From Linyphia triangularis (taxonomy: Eukaryota; Arthropoda; Arachnida; Araneae; Linyphiidae): a DNA stretch of 64,000 bases. The notes under the pieces were generated by a model. That model ran no database searches and was not told the origin of the DNA. It was given only the letters and a program-made list of their open reading frames with translations. Position numbers and translations under genes: made by a program. Shown in pieces: positions 47,452 to 58,536 of the stretch (positions are counted from its first letter, which is position 1; every line of letters starts with the position of its first letter). The stretch covers positions 89,952,447 through 90,016,446 of the forward strand of contig OZ021727.1 of the NCBI GenBank assembly GCA_963978545.1, written 5' to 3'.

Positions 47452-47772
47452 GGCCTCCTTCACACGTGGCGGTTCAGTTGATTCAACTAAGTTGCTTGGT
47501 AAACTCTCAACTAGTTGACTTGGCCCTTTCAACCGAGGCAACTTCAGGAATCAACTTCTCTTCCCAACGGGAGGTCAGAACAATGTTGAGTCAACTAGTT
47601 AGGATGAGAACGTTAGCGGAACTTGTGCCTGCAAACAAACGGCCTGGGCGGACGAGTTGACTGGGTGTGAAAGAGTTCAGGCGATTCCCTATCATTTCCT
47701 AAATGGCTACACTCCTAATCACCCGCCAGATAAACTAGTTCAATCAACTAGTCGTCTCGTGTGAAAGAGGCC
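47452..47772. mobile_element. Harbinger-like MITE
   Basis: GGCCTCCTTCACACG and CGTGTGAAAGAGGCC ends with TTA duplications (47449-47451, 47773-47775), typical of PIF/Harbinger. 321 bp; the open frame inside (47364-47660) crosses its edge and is not a gene. Confidence 0.87.
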
Positions 47773-47801
47773 TTAGACTTCGTAATTTTGAGCATCTAGA
47801 A

Positions 47802-48687
47802 CAGCGTTCGCCACTAACTTTTAGAGACGGGCCGCATGACTTATGTTGGAACTTTCCGCGGGCCGCAGATTTAGACCGATTACGCCAATAAATATATTGC
47901 TTTACTACATGTTCAATGTTAGAAATGTGATAATTACTAAAGATTCAACAATATAAAACAATTTTGAAAACTGAAATAATAATTTAACTTTTTTATATTA
48001 ATATAATAAAGATTCATATTTCATTCTTGTTTCAAATAATTAAAAAAATAATTTTCTTTACATCGTAAATCAAAGTCATAAAAGAATTTAATCTTTAGTG
48101 ACAATATTACAATGTGACTCGACATAAGCTCATAATCAATAAGATATTTCAACCATACCTCCTAAATCTTCAATTTTAGTCGATGTTAATTGCGAGACGA
48201 TGACGGCGGGTCCACTTTTCAATATCCACTTTGTGTTTAAAACTAGTCTTCAGCGCCATTTTTGCACTGGAGTCAGAGATCGCGATACTTCTTTTCACGT
48301 CAAAACAAAAGAGATGCATTAAAACACCCAACTCCTGCCCATAACATTCAGAAAAGCAGAAGTCGAATTGTGCCATTCACGAATCGAGGAGGTGGGGTAT
48401 CATAAGCACAAAAAAAACTAAGCAATGCGTCATTAGTAATAATTCAAACTATTGCTTTTTTTTATATTTTCTGGCAGTCTCAGAAAAAAAAAAAAGGATT
48501 TTTCAGACCTACTGATGCGGGCCACTTAATGGAAAACGCGGTTTTTGGTAGTAAACACATATTATTGTAGACAAACTGAAATTATTTCCGTAAAATTTGA
48601 TTTTTGCTCTTCTGTACTGCTGGCGGGCCGGAGAAAAAGCTGTCGCGGGCCGGATCCGGCCCGCGGGCCGCCTAGTGGCTGACGCTG
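47802..48687. mobile_element. hAT MITE (CAGCGT ends)
   Basis: CAGCGTTCGCCACTA and TAGTGGCTGACGCTG ends with an 8-bp duplication ATCTAGAA (47794-47801, 48688-48695). GC-rich ends, AT-rich middle, 886 bp. A 66-codon minus frame at 48176-48376 has no recognisable domain. Confidence 0.9.
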
Positions 48688-48699
48688 ATCTAGAAGAAT

Positions 48700-48895
48700 A
48701 AGAGATCGAAATCTTCTAGTGTAAACCCCTCTCTGCAACCTCACCTCATTAACGAGACGACATTGAGGTCACGACAGATTTGACGTGCACCAGCCCTTAT
48801 TAGGTACACACCGACATTTGGCGGATCGAGGACCGAACCCACAATCCTCCGATTCCCGATACTCTAACGCTAACGGAGCCCGCGTTCCTGGTTTA
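48700..48895 (-). mobile_element. Second tRNA-derived SINE family
   Basis: The minus strand begins near GGGCTCCGTTAGCGTTAGAG (A box) with GGGTTCGGTCCTCG (B box) about 40 bases on, then a body with AATGTCGTCTCG. Flanking duplications were not found. Confidence 0.6.
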
Positions 48896-48913
48896 TTAAC
48901 TTGTTAACTTAAG

Positions 48914-49619
48914 GTATACAAATACAATTGAGATTATTTTCTTTAATTTTTAGTTTATAATTTCAAAATTTTTTGGCAGTGTATCAAAATTAAAAATGAT
49001 GCAATTTTATAAATAAACTTTTTTTCCGTCAATTTTTTTAATCAGCTAATTGCAATTAAAGTGATTAATCAGGACATTATTAGAACATACATCAATAAAT
49101 TTGCAAATAACTTAGAGGTATTATTTTTATTGCAAGCAAATAAGAGATATTATATTAACGCATGTTCCTATGGAGAATTTTAAATTTGGCTTCAATATTT
49201 AATTATAAATTTGAAAATAAAAAGTTTAAAACACAAAATTAAGATTAAAATATGCATAAAATTGTGTTTATAACAATATGTATTAGATTATAAATCGAAA
49301 ACACATTCACAACTGTTTTCTACAAAACACAATTAGAATTTTGTAAATCGGACCATTTATTATGAAGTTATGACCGTTGGCGTAAAGTCACATAGCACCA
49401 AAATGTCATTCTTCAGAAAACGCGTTTAAAGTTAACTACACAAATGAACGTGATACAAAATAGGTTAGCAAAACCTACTGTAATTTAAAAAGTAATTTGA
49501 GTCTCAGAAAGGAAATGGTATCATTTTATTGGTAATGAATACGGAAATATTTTAAAAACAAAAAAATAAAACGCAGAATTGAGTCAAATTTCGCGCTTCC
49601 TAATGTATATGTATATCTT
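48914..49619. mobile_element. TTAA element family T, copy 3
   Basis: TTAA then GGTATACAAATACA; ends ATGTATATC then TTAA. It is collinear with the copy in the LINE, including GACCGTTGGCGTAAAGTCA. Confidence 0.75.
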
Positions 49620-50606
49620 AACTGCGTTTTGATTACCAATCCATAATAAACACAGTAAATGCGTCAGTATTTCATTGACACATTTTGATAAAACTCCTAA
49701 ATTAACACTTAAAGATAACATCAAGGTAACGTAATCACTGATCTACACCTACAACTTCTGAATAGCGCATGCATGGTTATTGAAGTTGAAGTTTTAATAA
49801 TCACTATAGTGATCTATAGTAATAGTCTGAGAGGCGACTTCAATTTTTAGACCCCATCGAACATCATTCTGAATTTTTTATAGAGATTGGAGAAAAGTGA
49901 GTAGATTACGAATCCACTGGTCTGCCGTGGCAAAAATGGCAGAAACTGAACAAAAGTCGACTTGGAATGAGTTGAACTAAAATCCGATTGCCAAATATGT
50001 CATAACTTGCCAAAAAGAGAACAAACTTTTTCCTCTGGCAACCCTGCATTTTGATTTTCAAAGAGAAAAAGCGCAAACGATTTCTGATCTCTGGTTTGGA
50101 AAATTTGTATCTTTTAAAAGTAAGCCATATTGGCGACATCAGTTACGTCATCAGTTAAGTAGTGTTTATTGCCAACTTGGCTCCCTTTTAATAGATGCAA
50201 GTAGCCCGTCGCCAGATATCTGAATCGTCTGCAACCTTCTTAATTGAAAATTAAAGAGTGAGGGTTACCAAATAAAAACAAAAATGCTCATTATTTGGCA
50301 AGTTATGGCTCATTTGGCAATTGGATTTAGTTCAACGTATTAAAAGTCGATTTTAGACCAGTTTCGGGTTTTCCAGTTTTCTATAAAAAAAATCAGAATG
50401 ATGTTCGATGGGGTCCAAAAATTGCAGTCGCCTCTCACAAGGAGACCTTACGGTCTCGGAAATTCAGATCGGGATGAAATTTGGCAGATTGATAGTATAC
50501 CTTAAGGGTATCCACACTGTAAAGTAATAAAGCGCACTAGCCAGAAGATTACGAGAAAATAGGCTGTGTTACGCATAGCTTACATACTAGTAGAGATTTT
50601 TGATTC

Positions 50607-50685
50607 GCAACTCCCCGGTGGCCAAGTGGTCAGTGTGATGGGTTCCCGTACGGGCGATCCGGGTTCAATACCTCGTGAGGAAGTT
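50607..50685 (+). repeat. tRNA-like module in left terminal repeat
   Basis: GGTGGCCAAGTGGTCAGTGTG resembles a tRNA D-arm/A box, CCCGTACGGGCG an anticodon arm and GGGTTCAATACCTC a B box, with spacing close to that of a real tRNA. The inverted copy is at 52325-52405. Confidence 0.6.
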
Positions 50686-51069
50686 TTTTTTTTCTTCTTT
50701 TCTTCAATTTATAAAGTGACTGTTACAGCTAATTGAAATTTGAATTAAAGATAATATTTTATTTTTAAATACGTAATGTATTTTTAATGAAGGTACATTA
50801 AAACTCTATTTACTATTTTCACAAACAAGTGATTAGAAATTTTGAGATATTATAAGATCTAGAGAAGTAAATGATTTTCCCAAAAAACATGAAGAACCAG
50901 TTTCTATATGGAAGAGTAAGAATGTTGTCCTATTGTACTCAAGCAGGTTGTCAGAAATTTTCAAAAACCTTACGGCACTTTGCGACGTCTATTTTTATAG
51001 ACAGGTAAAGAATCTACTAAAGCGTATGCAAAATTGCGCGTATCTGGTTGAAAATAATAGAGAAATAAA

Positions 51070-51851
51070 CTAGGGGGCTTCGCCCCCTGCTCGCTAACGC
51101 TCGCCAACCCCCAAACGCATCGCTGCGCTCGGATTGAGCGGCTTTGCCGCTCGAATTTGTGGTTAAAACATCTTGCTGCGCTCGAATAAGTTTGCCAGCC
51201 ATAAAAAATGTAACCAAATTCTTATAAATTTAATGTAAGGCCTAATAGAGAAAACACCCAAATTGCAAGTTTCATAATAGAAAGTTAAATATACTATCCG
51301 AAAACATTCTGACTTAAAACTTCATTAGCTATGCCCTTACATTGAAGTCCCAATATCTTTTATTTATTCTGATAAGTCGCCCCGTTAGAGAACGACGTCC
51401 AACGCGAAGCATTTTCTGGATAGAAATACTTCAAAATAATAATTACTCTAATACAAAAATGCTTCAGAAAAACAGAAAAAATCAACTTTGAAAAGAAGAG
51501 TTTAAAAAGAGCTTTAAAATTAGCAATGGGTTTGTTGTTTACATATAAGGATAGCTTTAAAATTAGCAACGGTTGGTTGGTTGGTTGAACCCCCGAGCAG
51601 CCGGTTTGTTGTTTACATACGTAAGGATGTTGCCAATCATATATTCAAAATCATTGAGGCTTTGTAGTAGCTTAATGATGAAAAATATTGAAATTTAACT
51701 AATTAATAAAGTGTTAATAAATTATTTTGGCACGTTTTGGCAAATCTACAGCTTATTTCCTTTAAAATGACACCTTGATCATTGAAATTGGTTGAGTAGT
51801 TTAGGCGGACGGACTAACCCCAAAAAACGTATTGCCTATTAAATATATAGA
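51070..51851 (-). mobile_element. Helitron H2, complete non-autonomous copy
   Basis: On the minus strand it starts TCTATATATTTAATAGG and ends with hairpin GGGGGCGAAGCCCCC, then CTAG. It is inserted between A and T. 782 bp, no Rep/helicase. Confidence 0.85.
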
Positions 51852-51908
51852 TACCCGTGAAGACTGCATAAAAATACAATCAATAGCCCATCATCAATTT
51901 TTAATAAA

Positions 51909-52112
51909 ATGATCCGGTATGCCTGGTATGCTTCCAAGTTTTCTGACGAAAGATGTATTTTCATGAATGTTAATGAAGTATGTTTTCCAACGAATCTTTT
52001 ACAAAAAGGTTGTTCCTGTAAACAATCTTCCTTTATAAATTGCGCAAGATGTCAAAACAGTGTTTGTTTTCCATGTTTTTATGATAAGTGTCATTCTGGT
52101 GTATGTATATAA
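51909..52112 (+). CDS. Cysteine-rich 67-residue frame in foldback transposon
   Basis: The frame reads CSCKQSSFINCARCQ and NSVCFPCFYDKCHSG before a stop just after VCI. The spacing of Cys and His pairs resembles zinc-binding C-terminal tails of some DDE transposases (piggyBac family for example). It could be the remnant of this element's transposase, its upstream part replaced by the Helitron. I do not recognise the family with confidence; it may be chance. Confidence 0.35.
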   Translation: MIRYAWYASKFSDERCIFMNVNEVCFPTNLLQKGCSCKQSSFINCARCQNSVCFPCFYDKCHSGVCI

Positions 52113-52776
52113 ATAAATAATTGACAAATAAAAACTATATGTCAAAATTCATAGATAAATTAAGTCCTACCCTAATTTTGTTGCCGTGGTAATTAGAATT
52201 TTAATTTATATCTATTTAATTTATCTCTATTAAAAATACAATACGTATTTAAAAATAAAGTATTATCTTTAATTCAAATTTCAATTAGCTGTAACAGTCA
52301 CTTTAAAAATTGAAAAAAAAAAAAAAACTACCTCACGAGGTATCGAACCCGGATAGCCCGTACGGTAACCCATCACGCTGACCACTTAGCCACCGGGGAG
52401 TTGCGAATCAAAAATCTCTACTAGTATGTAAGCTATGCGTAACACTTTAAAGCCTATTTTCTCGGAATCTTCTGGCTAGTGCGCTTTATTACTTTACAGT
52501 GTGGATACCCTTAAGGTATACTATCAATCTGCCAAATTTCATCCAGATCTGAATTTCCGAGACCGTAAGGTCTCCTTGTCAGTCTATAACAACTTCCTCC
52601 AAAACTATCTAAAATCTGTTTGTAACAGTGGATTACCTATTTCAAAGCATTATTGTGTGGGGGTGGGGGGAATTAAATTGCATCATCTGCTTGCAAAGAA
52701 GAAACCGTATTTAAGCAATCCAGAAGTTGTAGTAGAGATCAGCGAACATATTTATGGAATGTGTTAGAAATGGTAC

Positions 52777-52909
52777 CATCAAGCTCCGGAGCGCTGCTAA
52801 TAGTGAAAGGATGCCATTCAAACTTGGCGATGGCAGGAATGTTGATGTAGACGTAATCTCCGGGTCTGTAATCGAACTTTGGAGGTCTTTTGATAACGAG
52901 ATGAGTCAC
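52777..52909 (-). CDS. NOX5: NOX5-type NADPH oxidase, exon 4 (FAD-binding core)
   Basis: This exon of 133 bases (phase 0 in, phase 1 out) encodes VTHLVIKRPPKFDYRPGDY, VYINIPAIAKFEWHPFTISS and APELD. RPGDY and HPFTISSAPE are the conserved FAD-contacting motifs of the ferredoxin-reductase-type domain in NOX enzymes. The acceptor is ATTGCAG ending at 52910; the donor is GATG followed by GTACCA. The next exon lies 11.2 kb downstream across a foldback transposon, palindromic MITEs, solo repeats and a 128-bp minisatellite, yet the split codon (G plus AT) rejoins correctly. Confidence 0.93.
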
Positions 52910-53013
52910 CTGCAATCATAGAAAGAATTCATATGTATGATTTTACGATTTCATTTCTTTACACGTTGACTGCCACGGAACTTTTCACGATTCCGGTCTA
53001 AAGACCCGAATTG

Positions 53014-53196
53014 GTTGGTTGGTTGCATTCAGATTATCTGGCGCCGTCAGCAACTCGAGGGCTATAATGCGCCGAAACATTCGTCATTAGACAAGCCAAC
53101 ATACATTTACAAACACCCATGCCTAACACGGGACTCGGAACCCGCAACCTCGCGGTCTAGAAGCTAGCACGCTAACCACTATACCGTTTGGTCGGC
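53014..53196 (-). mobile_element. tRNA-derived SINE, copy 6
   Basis: Flanked by AGACCCGAATTG and AGACTCAAATTG (two differences), so older than the other copies. Confidence 0.88.
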
Positions 53197-53969
53197 AGAC
53201 TCAAATTGATTTAACCTTTTACTGCTGTATGCGGTCTGACAGACCACGAGTCATTTTTTGTGGAATGCTTCCACCCCCTTAAAATATATCATCTGTGACT
53301 ATAATATTAATTTTCTCGATACTTTTTTTCTTAAATTTTAAATTTATGCTCACTAATTTGTTTGGCACAGTATGGACCACGTGTTGCCCCCTTGCAACAA
53401 AATTATCAAACCGCCTAACCACAGCAGTTAAAGGTTAATCATTTTATATTATTAAAAAATTTAATCTTTTCACTCGAGGCCTTTTTCGCGCGGAGAAACC
53501 AGCAACTCAAAATGTTTCCCGCCATTTTTCGGTTCAGTTCGCAGTTGCGAATCTGCTTCGAAGAAACTAAACACAGTCATTGGTCTTGCATCGAATTTCC
53601 GTATGAAACCTAGTGGTCCTCTCGAGTTGCGGAATCCAATCATGAGGTGAGTGAGAGTTACCTCTCGAGTGCAAAGGGTTAATGATAGTACAGATATATT
53701 AATGTATGATTGTATTTTTTGTTCATTTAAGCCAAACCTGATAATTTATTCTCTTTCCCGAGGCCATCTATTCATATTTACACTGTTAAGCTACGAGTTT
53801 TCTAGTAGTTGTACAAATATGACAAGTAATGAAGGGACGAGATAACTCGTAGAAGGCGTTCTGGGCAAGTAAACAACCTACGAGATATTTCGTAGATGGC
53901 AGTCAACGTGTTTACCTTTTTTTAAGCAGTTGGTGAATGTTAGCAAACAGGAGGCCCATTCACATTTAA

Positions 53970-54698
53970 GGGGGTCCGGTACCGAAAATAAAAAAAACTT
54001 TATTTATGTACATTTTTATGTCAAATATTTATTTTATGTGTGAGATACTATTTATGTATCTTTGAGAAAATATTTTTTTAAATATTGTGTTTAGTTATTT
54101 AAAAAAAAAAAATTAAAAACCAAGAAAAATCCATAATAATTGATGTTTGCGTATTTTGATATAAGTCAAGAAAAAACAAATTTTTTTTCAAAGTGAAAGC
54201 TTTCTGTAATACATAATTATATAAAGAAAATTTAGTTTTCACAGAATTTTGATAGGTGAATTAAAAATAATTAAAAAAAATTTTTCAAAGTTAAAATATT
54301 GAAATTTTTGCTTTTTTTTTTAATGTTATCTTTTACGCTAAATGTCATATTTTAAAACATAATTAAAAAAATAAAATTCTGTGAAGGCAAAATATTTAAA
54401 ACTATATAAATGAAATGTTCCAGAAATTTGAAAAACCAATTGTTAATGGTTCTGGAGATATATCGATTTGAATATGCAACATCTGTGAAAAACACTAGTC
54501 CCCGAAAAACGCACTTTAAGCAGACGCTTCAAGGTGTTACTCCCATTAGTGATGTTTAAATCACAGATAATTTTGTGGCGTTCTAATCACCGGAGGAATA
54601 AGACAAAAACATCATTCTCTTAATGGAATGTATGAACTATTTTTTTAAAATCAGAAAAAAAATTGGGATTTTTGAAGAAATTTCGGTACTGGACCCCC
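53970..54698. mobile_element. TTAA MITE (GGGGGTCCGGTACCGAAA ends)
   Basis: Inverted ends GGGGGTCCGGTACCGAAA and TTTCGGTACTGGACCCCC with TTAA on both sides (53966-53969, 54699-54702). 729 bp, AT-rich, no coding. Confidence 0.88.
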
Positions 54699-54722
54699 TT
54701 AATATTAGAAATAGTTGTGTAC

Positions 54723-54911
54723 CATGGAGGGCAGGAGTACGCCTTGCTGAACGTAGGCTAGTTTGCCACTGGACAAGTTCCTGTTGACCCTGATGGCGCA
54801 TTCCACCAGGAAGAGGATTGCGGGTCCCACAAACCACTTCCAGAAGTTGGGGGCGTGAAGAATGAGGGTGATCCAGAACAGAAATGCCAGCAGATGCAGG
54901 TAGTAGAATAC
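54723..54911 (-). CDS. NOX5: NOX5-type NADPH oxidase, exon 3 (fifth haem helix)
   Basis: This exon of 63 codons is in phase 0 at both ends. It opens VFYYLHLLAFLFWITLILH, with two histidines 13 residues apart, the spacing expected of the second haem-ligand pair in NOX helix five. APNFWKWF follows, a near-invariant NOX motif, then a helix toward the FAD domain. The acceptor is TTTTGCAG ending at 54912. The donor is ATG followed by GTACAC, weaker than the consensus. The edge of a 729-bp TTAA-flanked MITE (53970-54698) lies only about 20 bases past the donor, so intronic splicing signals beyond +20 are transposon sequence. Confidence 0.92.
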
Positions 54912-54959
54912 CTGCAAAACAAAGAAGTCATCGATAAACGCAATCGAAACTCAATGGAC

Positions 54960-55620
54960 AATTCTGGCATTTTTAATTTTTTTTTTTTTTTTATTTAGTT
55001 CTATAAACACAAAAATTTCTGCTCGATGCTCTTTTTTTTTTTAAATGTCAATCAAAATTTCCCTGTTAGACGTTGGCGAGAAAACAATTCATTAAATGTG
55101 ACATCAAGGCTTCCCAAACATCTTGGCTTGGTTGGTTGTTTTCAGATTGTCTGGCGCAGTCAGCAACACGAGGGCTATAATGCTCCGAAACATTCGTCAT
55201 TAGACAAGCCAACATACATTTACAAACAGCCATGCCTAACACGGGACTCGAACCCGCAACCTCGTGGTCTAGAAGCTAGCACGCTAACCACTATACCGTT
55301 TGATCACATCTTGGCTTGAAATGCGGGAGCAAAAACCAGCTTTGCAAGTTTCTCGCAAATCGCGCCAACATGTACGTGGTATGGCAATGGTCTACCATCG
55401 CCAACTATTTCAACGCCAGCTATTTGCTAGAAACTTCACGGTAACCATAGAAACAGTAGGAACCCTTGACGTCCAAGATTTTGTTATGTGTTTTGATCGG
55501 ACTCTTTTCGAGGCATTTTCTTTTTTAATATTTATCTAACTAATTTTTTTTAGAGAACTTTTGTTTAAATATTTGGAATCGGAAAAAAATTCTCCATAAA
55601 TATAAACTAATTTCACTTTT
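54960..55620 (-). repeat. Interspersed repeat family R, copy 3 (inverted)
   Basis: Inverted relative to 23500 and 45890, with the SINE at 55131-55305 nested. Confidence 0.6.
55131..55305 (-). mobile_element. tRNA-derived SINE, copy 7
   Basis: Flanked by ACATCTTGGCTTG (55118-55130, 55306-55318). Confidence 0.92.
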
Positions 55621-56203
55621 TTAAAAATGAAGAAATTGTCCATTATGGTGTAGATGGCAACTCCAAATATCTAAAAAAAAATAAAAAAAAAAATAAAAAA
55701 ATAAGGCTTTTATATTTGTTTTTTTACTTTATAATAATGTCTATACTAAACTCCAACTTAACCTGACATCACTAGACGATAGATCTTCACCGTGCTCATA
55801 GGCAGTTAATCCCTTTTAGCGGAGTGAAGACATAATTCTCGCCAAACCTTATAGCCTTTTGTTCTCTATTATTCCTATTTGTTCTCTGAGCCGTGTATAA
55901 GTGTATATGCATTTGATGGAAAGGAAGTGTTAGAGGCAAATCTCAGTCGTCAGCAAAATTAGACTGTCTTAATGATATGATAAGAACCGTTTTCTTCATC
56001 CATCAGAAACAAATGCGTGTTTAAGCTCTTGTGGTTAACCGCCTCATTTTCTCTAAACACCTTAATTAAGAGGCAGTCCTAGTAAGAATCATTTTCGATG
56101 CCCGCTATGTTACAATATTCTAACTCACTGCATTTAGAAACTACTTTGTTTAAAACTTTGAAGTTTGGTCAGTAGGTACGAAAATGATCACTTAACCCTT
56201 TAA

Positions 56204-57262
56204 CCCTTTAAATCCCATGGAGTCAGCGTTGTGGGTTTCACAAAACCCCGATGACTTTCCATTCATAAAAACTGGAAATGAACTCGCCCGACTCGTTCTC
56301 CTGTCTGCCACTCCTGGGATTGCTGTGAGGGGTCACTGTGGACCATTAAAAGATCATTACTATATGTATACAGCCTGCAATAGGGATGTGGGTTGGGTCA
56401 TCTGCTTGATATGTCAGAGAATTTAGTTGGCGTCTTATCAATGAAACAAACGCCACCGCTAAGTACATGACAAGATTCGCATAAAAGAAAAGTCCCTGAC
56501 TATCTTACTCCATGTCCAAAGGGTGGGGCAGTTTGACATTGAGTACTTTAAATCCATGTCTTCCCTCTACATGCCCCACAATAGCCTATTGTTGAGGACC
56601 GTCACGCTTTAAACAACTAAGGCAGGGCAGTTCCCCTCACTTGAAAATATACGTTTACCCCTGCAACCGCCAGAAAGGCGGTTAGCTGGGAAATTCTCTA
56701 CAAGGCGGTATAGGGCGGGTTGGGATTTAAAGTGTTAAACCCCAAGGAGTCAGAGTTGAAGCTTTCACAAAAACCCAATAACTTTTCACTAAAAAAAAAC
56801 TGGAAATGAACTCGTCTAACTCGTTCTCCCGCGGGCCACACCTGGGTTTCCTGTGGAAGGTCACTGTCGACCATTTAAAGATCATTACTATTTGTCTACA
56901 ACTTGCAATAAGATTGTGCGTTGGGGCATCTACTAGATATGTCGGAGCATTTAGTCGGCATCTTATCAGTGAATGAAACGCCACCGCTAAGTACTTGACA
57001 AGATTCGCATACAAGAAAAATCCCGATTATCTTACTCAGTGTTCAAAGGGTGGGGCAGTTTGACAATGAATACTCTAAACCCGTGGTTCCCCTTTGCATG
57101 CTCTACAATAGTATATTGTTGAGGACGGTCACGCTTCAAACAACTACTGCTGGGAAGATTCACCACAGTTTGAAATATCCGTATCCCCCCTGGACCCGAC
57201 CAAAGGGCGACTGGCTGAGAATTTTTCTACAAGGCGATTTAGGGCGGGTTGGGATTTAATGT
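56204..57262. mobile_element. Two adjacent TTAA MITEs (CACTTTAAATCCC family)
   Basis: First copy 56204-56734 (ends CCCTTTAAATCCC and GGGATTTAAAGTG); the second begins after the shared TTAA at 56739 and ends near 57262. Both match 42947-43475. Confidence 0.75.
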
Positions 57263-57473
57263 GTTGATGAAGTGACATAAATTATAAACTCGAAAACAGC
57301 GCCTATTTTATTTTATATTTGAAATCCTTACGTCAATGCACATGCAGTGGACCCACCTGTTTTTGTCTTTTGTAAATTTTAATTTAATATAGATCGACAT
57401 TAAATGAAAACAATTTATGTCAATTCATCAAGTGATCTCTTTCCTACCTACTCACCCAATTTCAATGTGGTTA

Positions 57474-57994
57474 TGTGGCGACATCAAATAATAGATAAAA
57501 CTTCTGTGCACTGGAGTACTCTTTTGCACAGCGGTAAAGCATCTGTCTCGAGACACAATGGTCCCTGGATCGAGGCCCGTCGCCCGTGAAAGCTTGCTTA
57601 CGCTTTTTTGGTGACTGGACTAAAAACGAATCATGCTGCCATCTATCGGCGCTTCTGAAAGGAGACACTTCTTCGCAACAAGCGATCACATACGCAACTC
57701 GCAACAAACAACCACTCGCAACAAGCAACCACATACGCAACTCGCGTGAACACTCGCCTGCAACAAGTGGGCACAACGATACAACAAGCATCCCAAACCT
57801 CCAACTCCGATCAGACGTTGATCAACAGTATCGCTCCTTCGTCACTGGGAGGGGGCTATATGTGGCGACATCAAATAACAGATAAAACTTATGTGTACTA
57901 GAGTACTCTTTTGCACAGCGGTAAAGCATCTGTCTCGAGACACAACGGTCCATGGATCGAGGCCCGTCGCCCGTGAAAGCTTTCTTACGCTTTA
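57474..57994 (+). mobile_element. Miniature LTR retrotransposon (TRIM)
   Basis: Two 134-bp direct repeats (57474-57607, 57861-57994) starting TGTGGCGACATC enclose about 250 bp. A TGGTGACTGGAC primer-site-like sequence begins three bases inside (about 57610) and a GGGAGGGGGCTATA purine-rich tract precedes the right repeat. GTTA lies outside on both sides (57470-57473, 57995-57998). No gag or pol. Each repeat contains a tRNA-like block (see separate entry). Confidence 0.8.
57513..57590 (+). repeat. tRNA-like module inside TRIM LTR
   Basis: AGCGGTAAAGCATCTG (A-box-like), GTCTCGAGACAC (anticodon arm-like) and GGATCGAGGCCC (B-box-like) lie in tRNA order and spacing. The same block recurs at about 57910-57977. 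Confidence 0.65.
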
Positions 57995-58146
57995 GTTATA
58001 GAAAGTAGTTTCTAAATGCACTGGAAGATTGTTAGAAGAAATGTTACTAGAAGATTGTAACGTGTAGAGTATAGGGAATGGCCCTGACTAGGACTTCCTC
58101 TAAAATAATCGTATAAGTGCGTATAGGTTGAAATACACGGATCTAC

Positions 58147-58319
58147 CTCAAACTTCCCGTTCCTGCGTACGAAAGGCATGGATGATATGCACATGGTGGC
58201 CAGTACGAGGAGGAGCACCCACCCGGTGACGCTTGCAGCGCCCCCTACCCATCCTATATCGAAGTGGGTTGAAGTTAGGAGATCCACCAGCGGTACTTGT
58301 AGACTCTGGGAGAGAAGAG
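58147..58319 (-). CDS. NOX5: NOX5-type NADPH oxidase, exon 2 (membrane helix)
   Basis: This exon of 173 bases continues the frame (phase 1 in, phase 0 out). It encodes LLSQSLQVPLVDLL, then FDIGWVGGAASVTGW and a hydrophobic helix VLLLVLATMCISSMPFVRR, ending NGKFE. In NOX5 this is the extracellular loop and next membrane helix, followed by the cytoplasmic RR/GxFE turn before the fifth helix. The acceptor is TTTGTGCAG ending at 58320; the donor is GTAGAT starting at 58146. The intron between this exon and the previous one is about 1.6 kb. I see no transposon edge close to either splice site, unlike most exons here. Confidence 0.9.
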
Positions 58320-58536
58320 CTGCACAAAACAAAAATAAAGATTGTATAAGTATTGTTACTTGTAGGTAGTCAATGAGCTGAAATACAAACTGAAAATAAG
58401 AAAATAAGATCCCTCCACATTTCAGATTATAAATGTATTTCAGGGTTGAAATCTTGAGATAATGGGGTTTACAACAAAAGCGTCTTTTTAAGGCATGGGC
58501 ACTCGTTTCCTTTCAATTTTTAAAAATGGTGTTGAG

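Larger units (their letters stand above)
50438..52578. mobile_element. Foldback DNA transposon with tRNA-like termini, complete copy
   Basis: Termini CAAGGAGACC and GGTCTCCTTG, inverted repeats of about 350-380 bp, and a 3-bp TCA duplication (50435-50437, 52579-52581). The site is confirmed because the host MITE end is split as CCTCTCA/TCAGTCTA. Each arm holds a tRNA-like block (50607-50685; inverted 52325-52405). The interior carries a Helitron (51070-51851) and a cysteine-rich frame (51909-52112). The superfamily is not assigned. Confidence 0.85.
49823..52586. mobile_element. Palindromic MITE family P, copy 8 (split by foldback transposon)
   Basis: TAGTCTGAG start at 49823 with TAA before it; the last bases of the end resume after the nested element at 52579-52586, then TAA. 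Confidence 0.85.

Noticed and set aside
47364..47660. 98-codon plus-strand frame as a gene
   Set aside because: Most of it lies in a Harbinger-like MITE and crosses its boundary.
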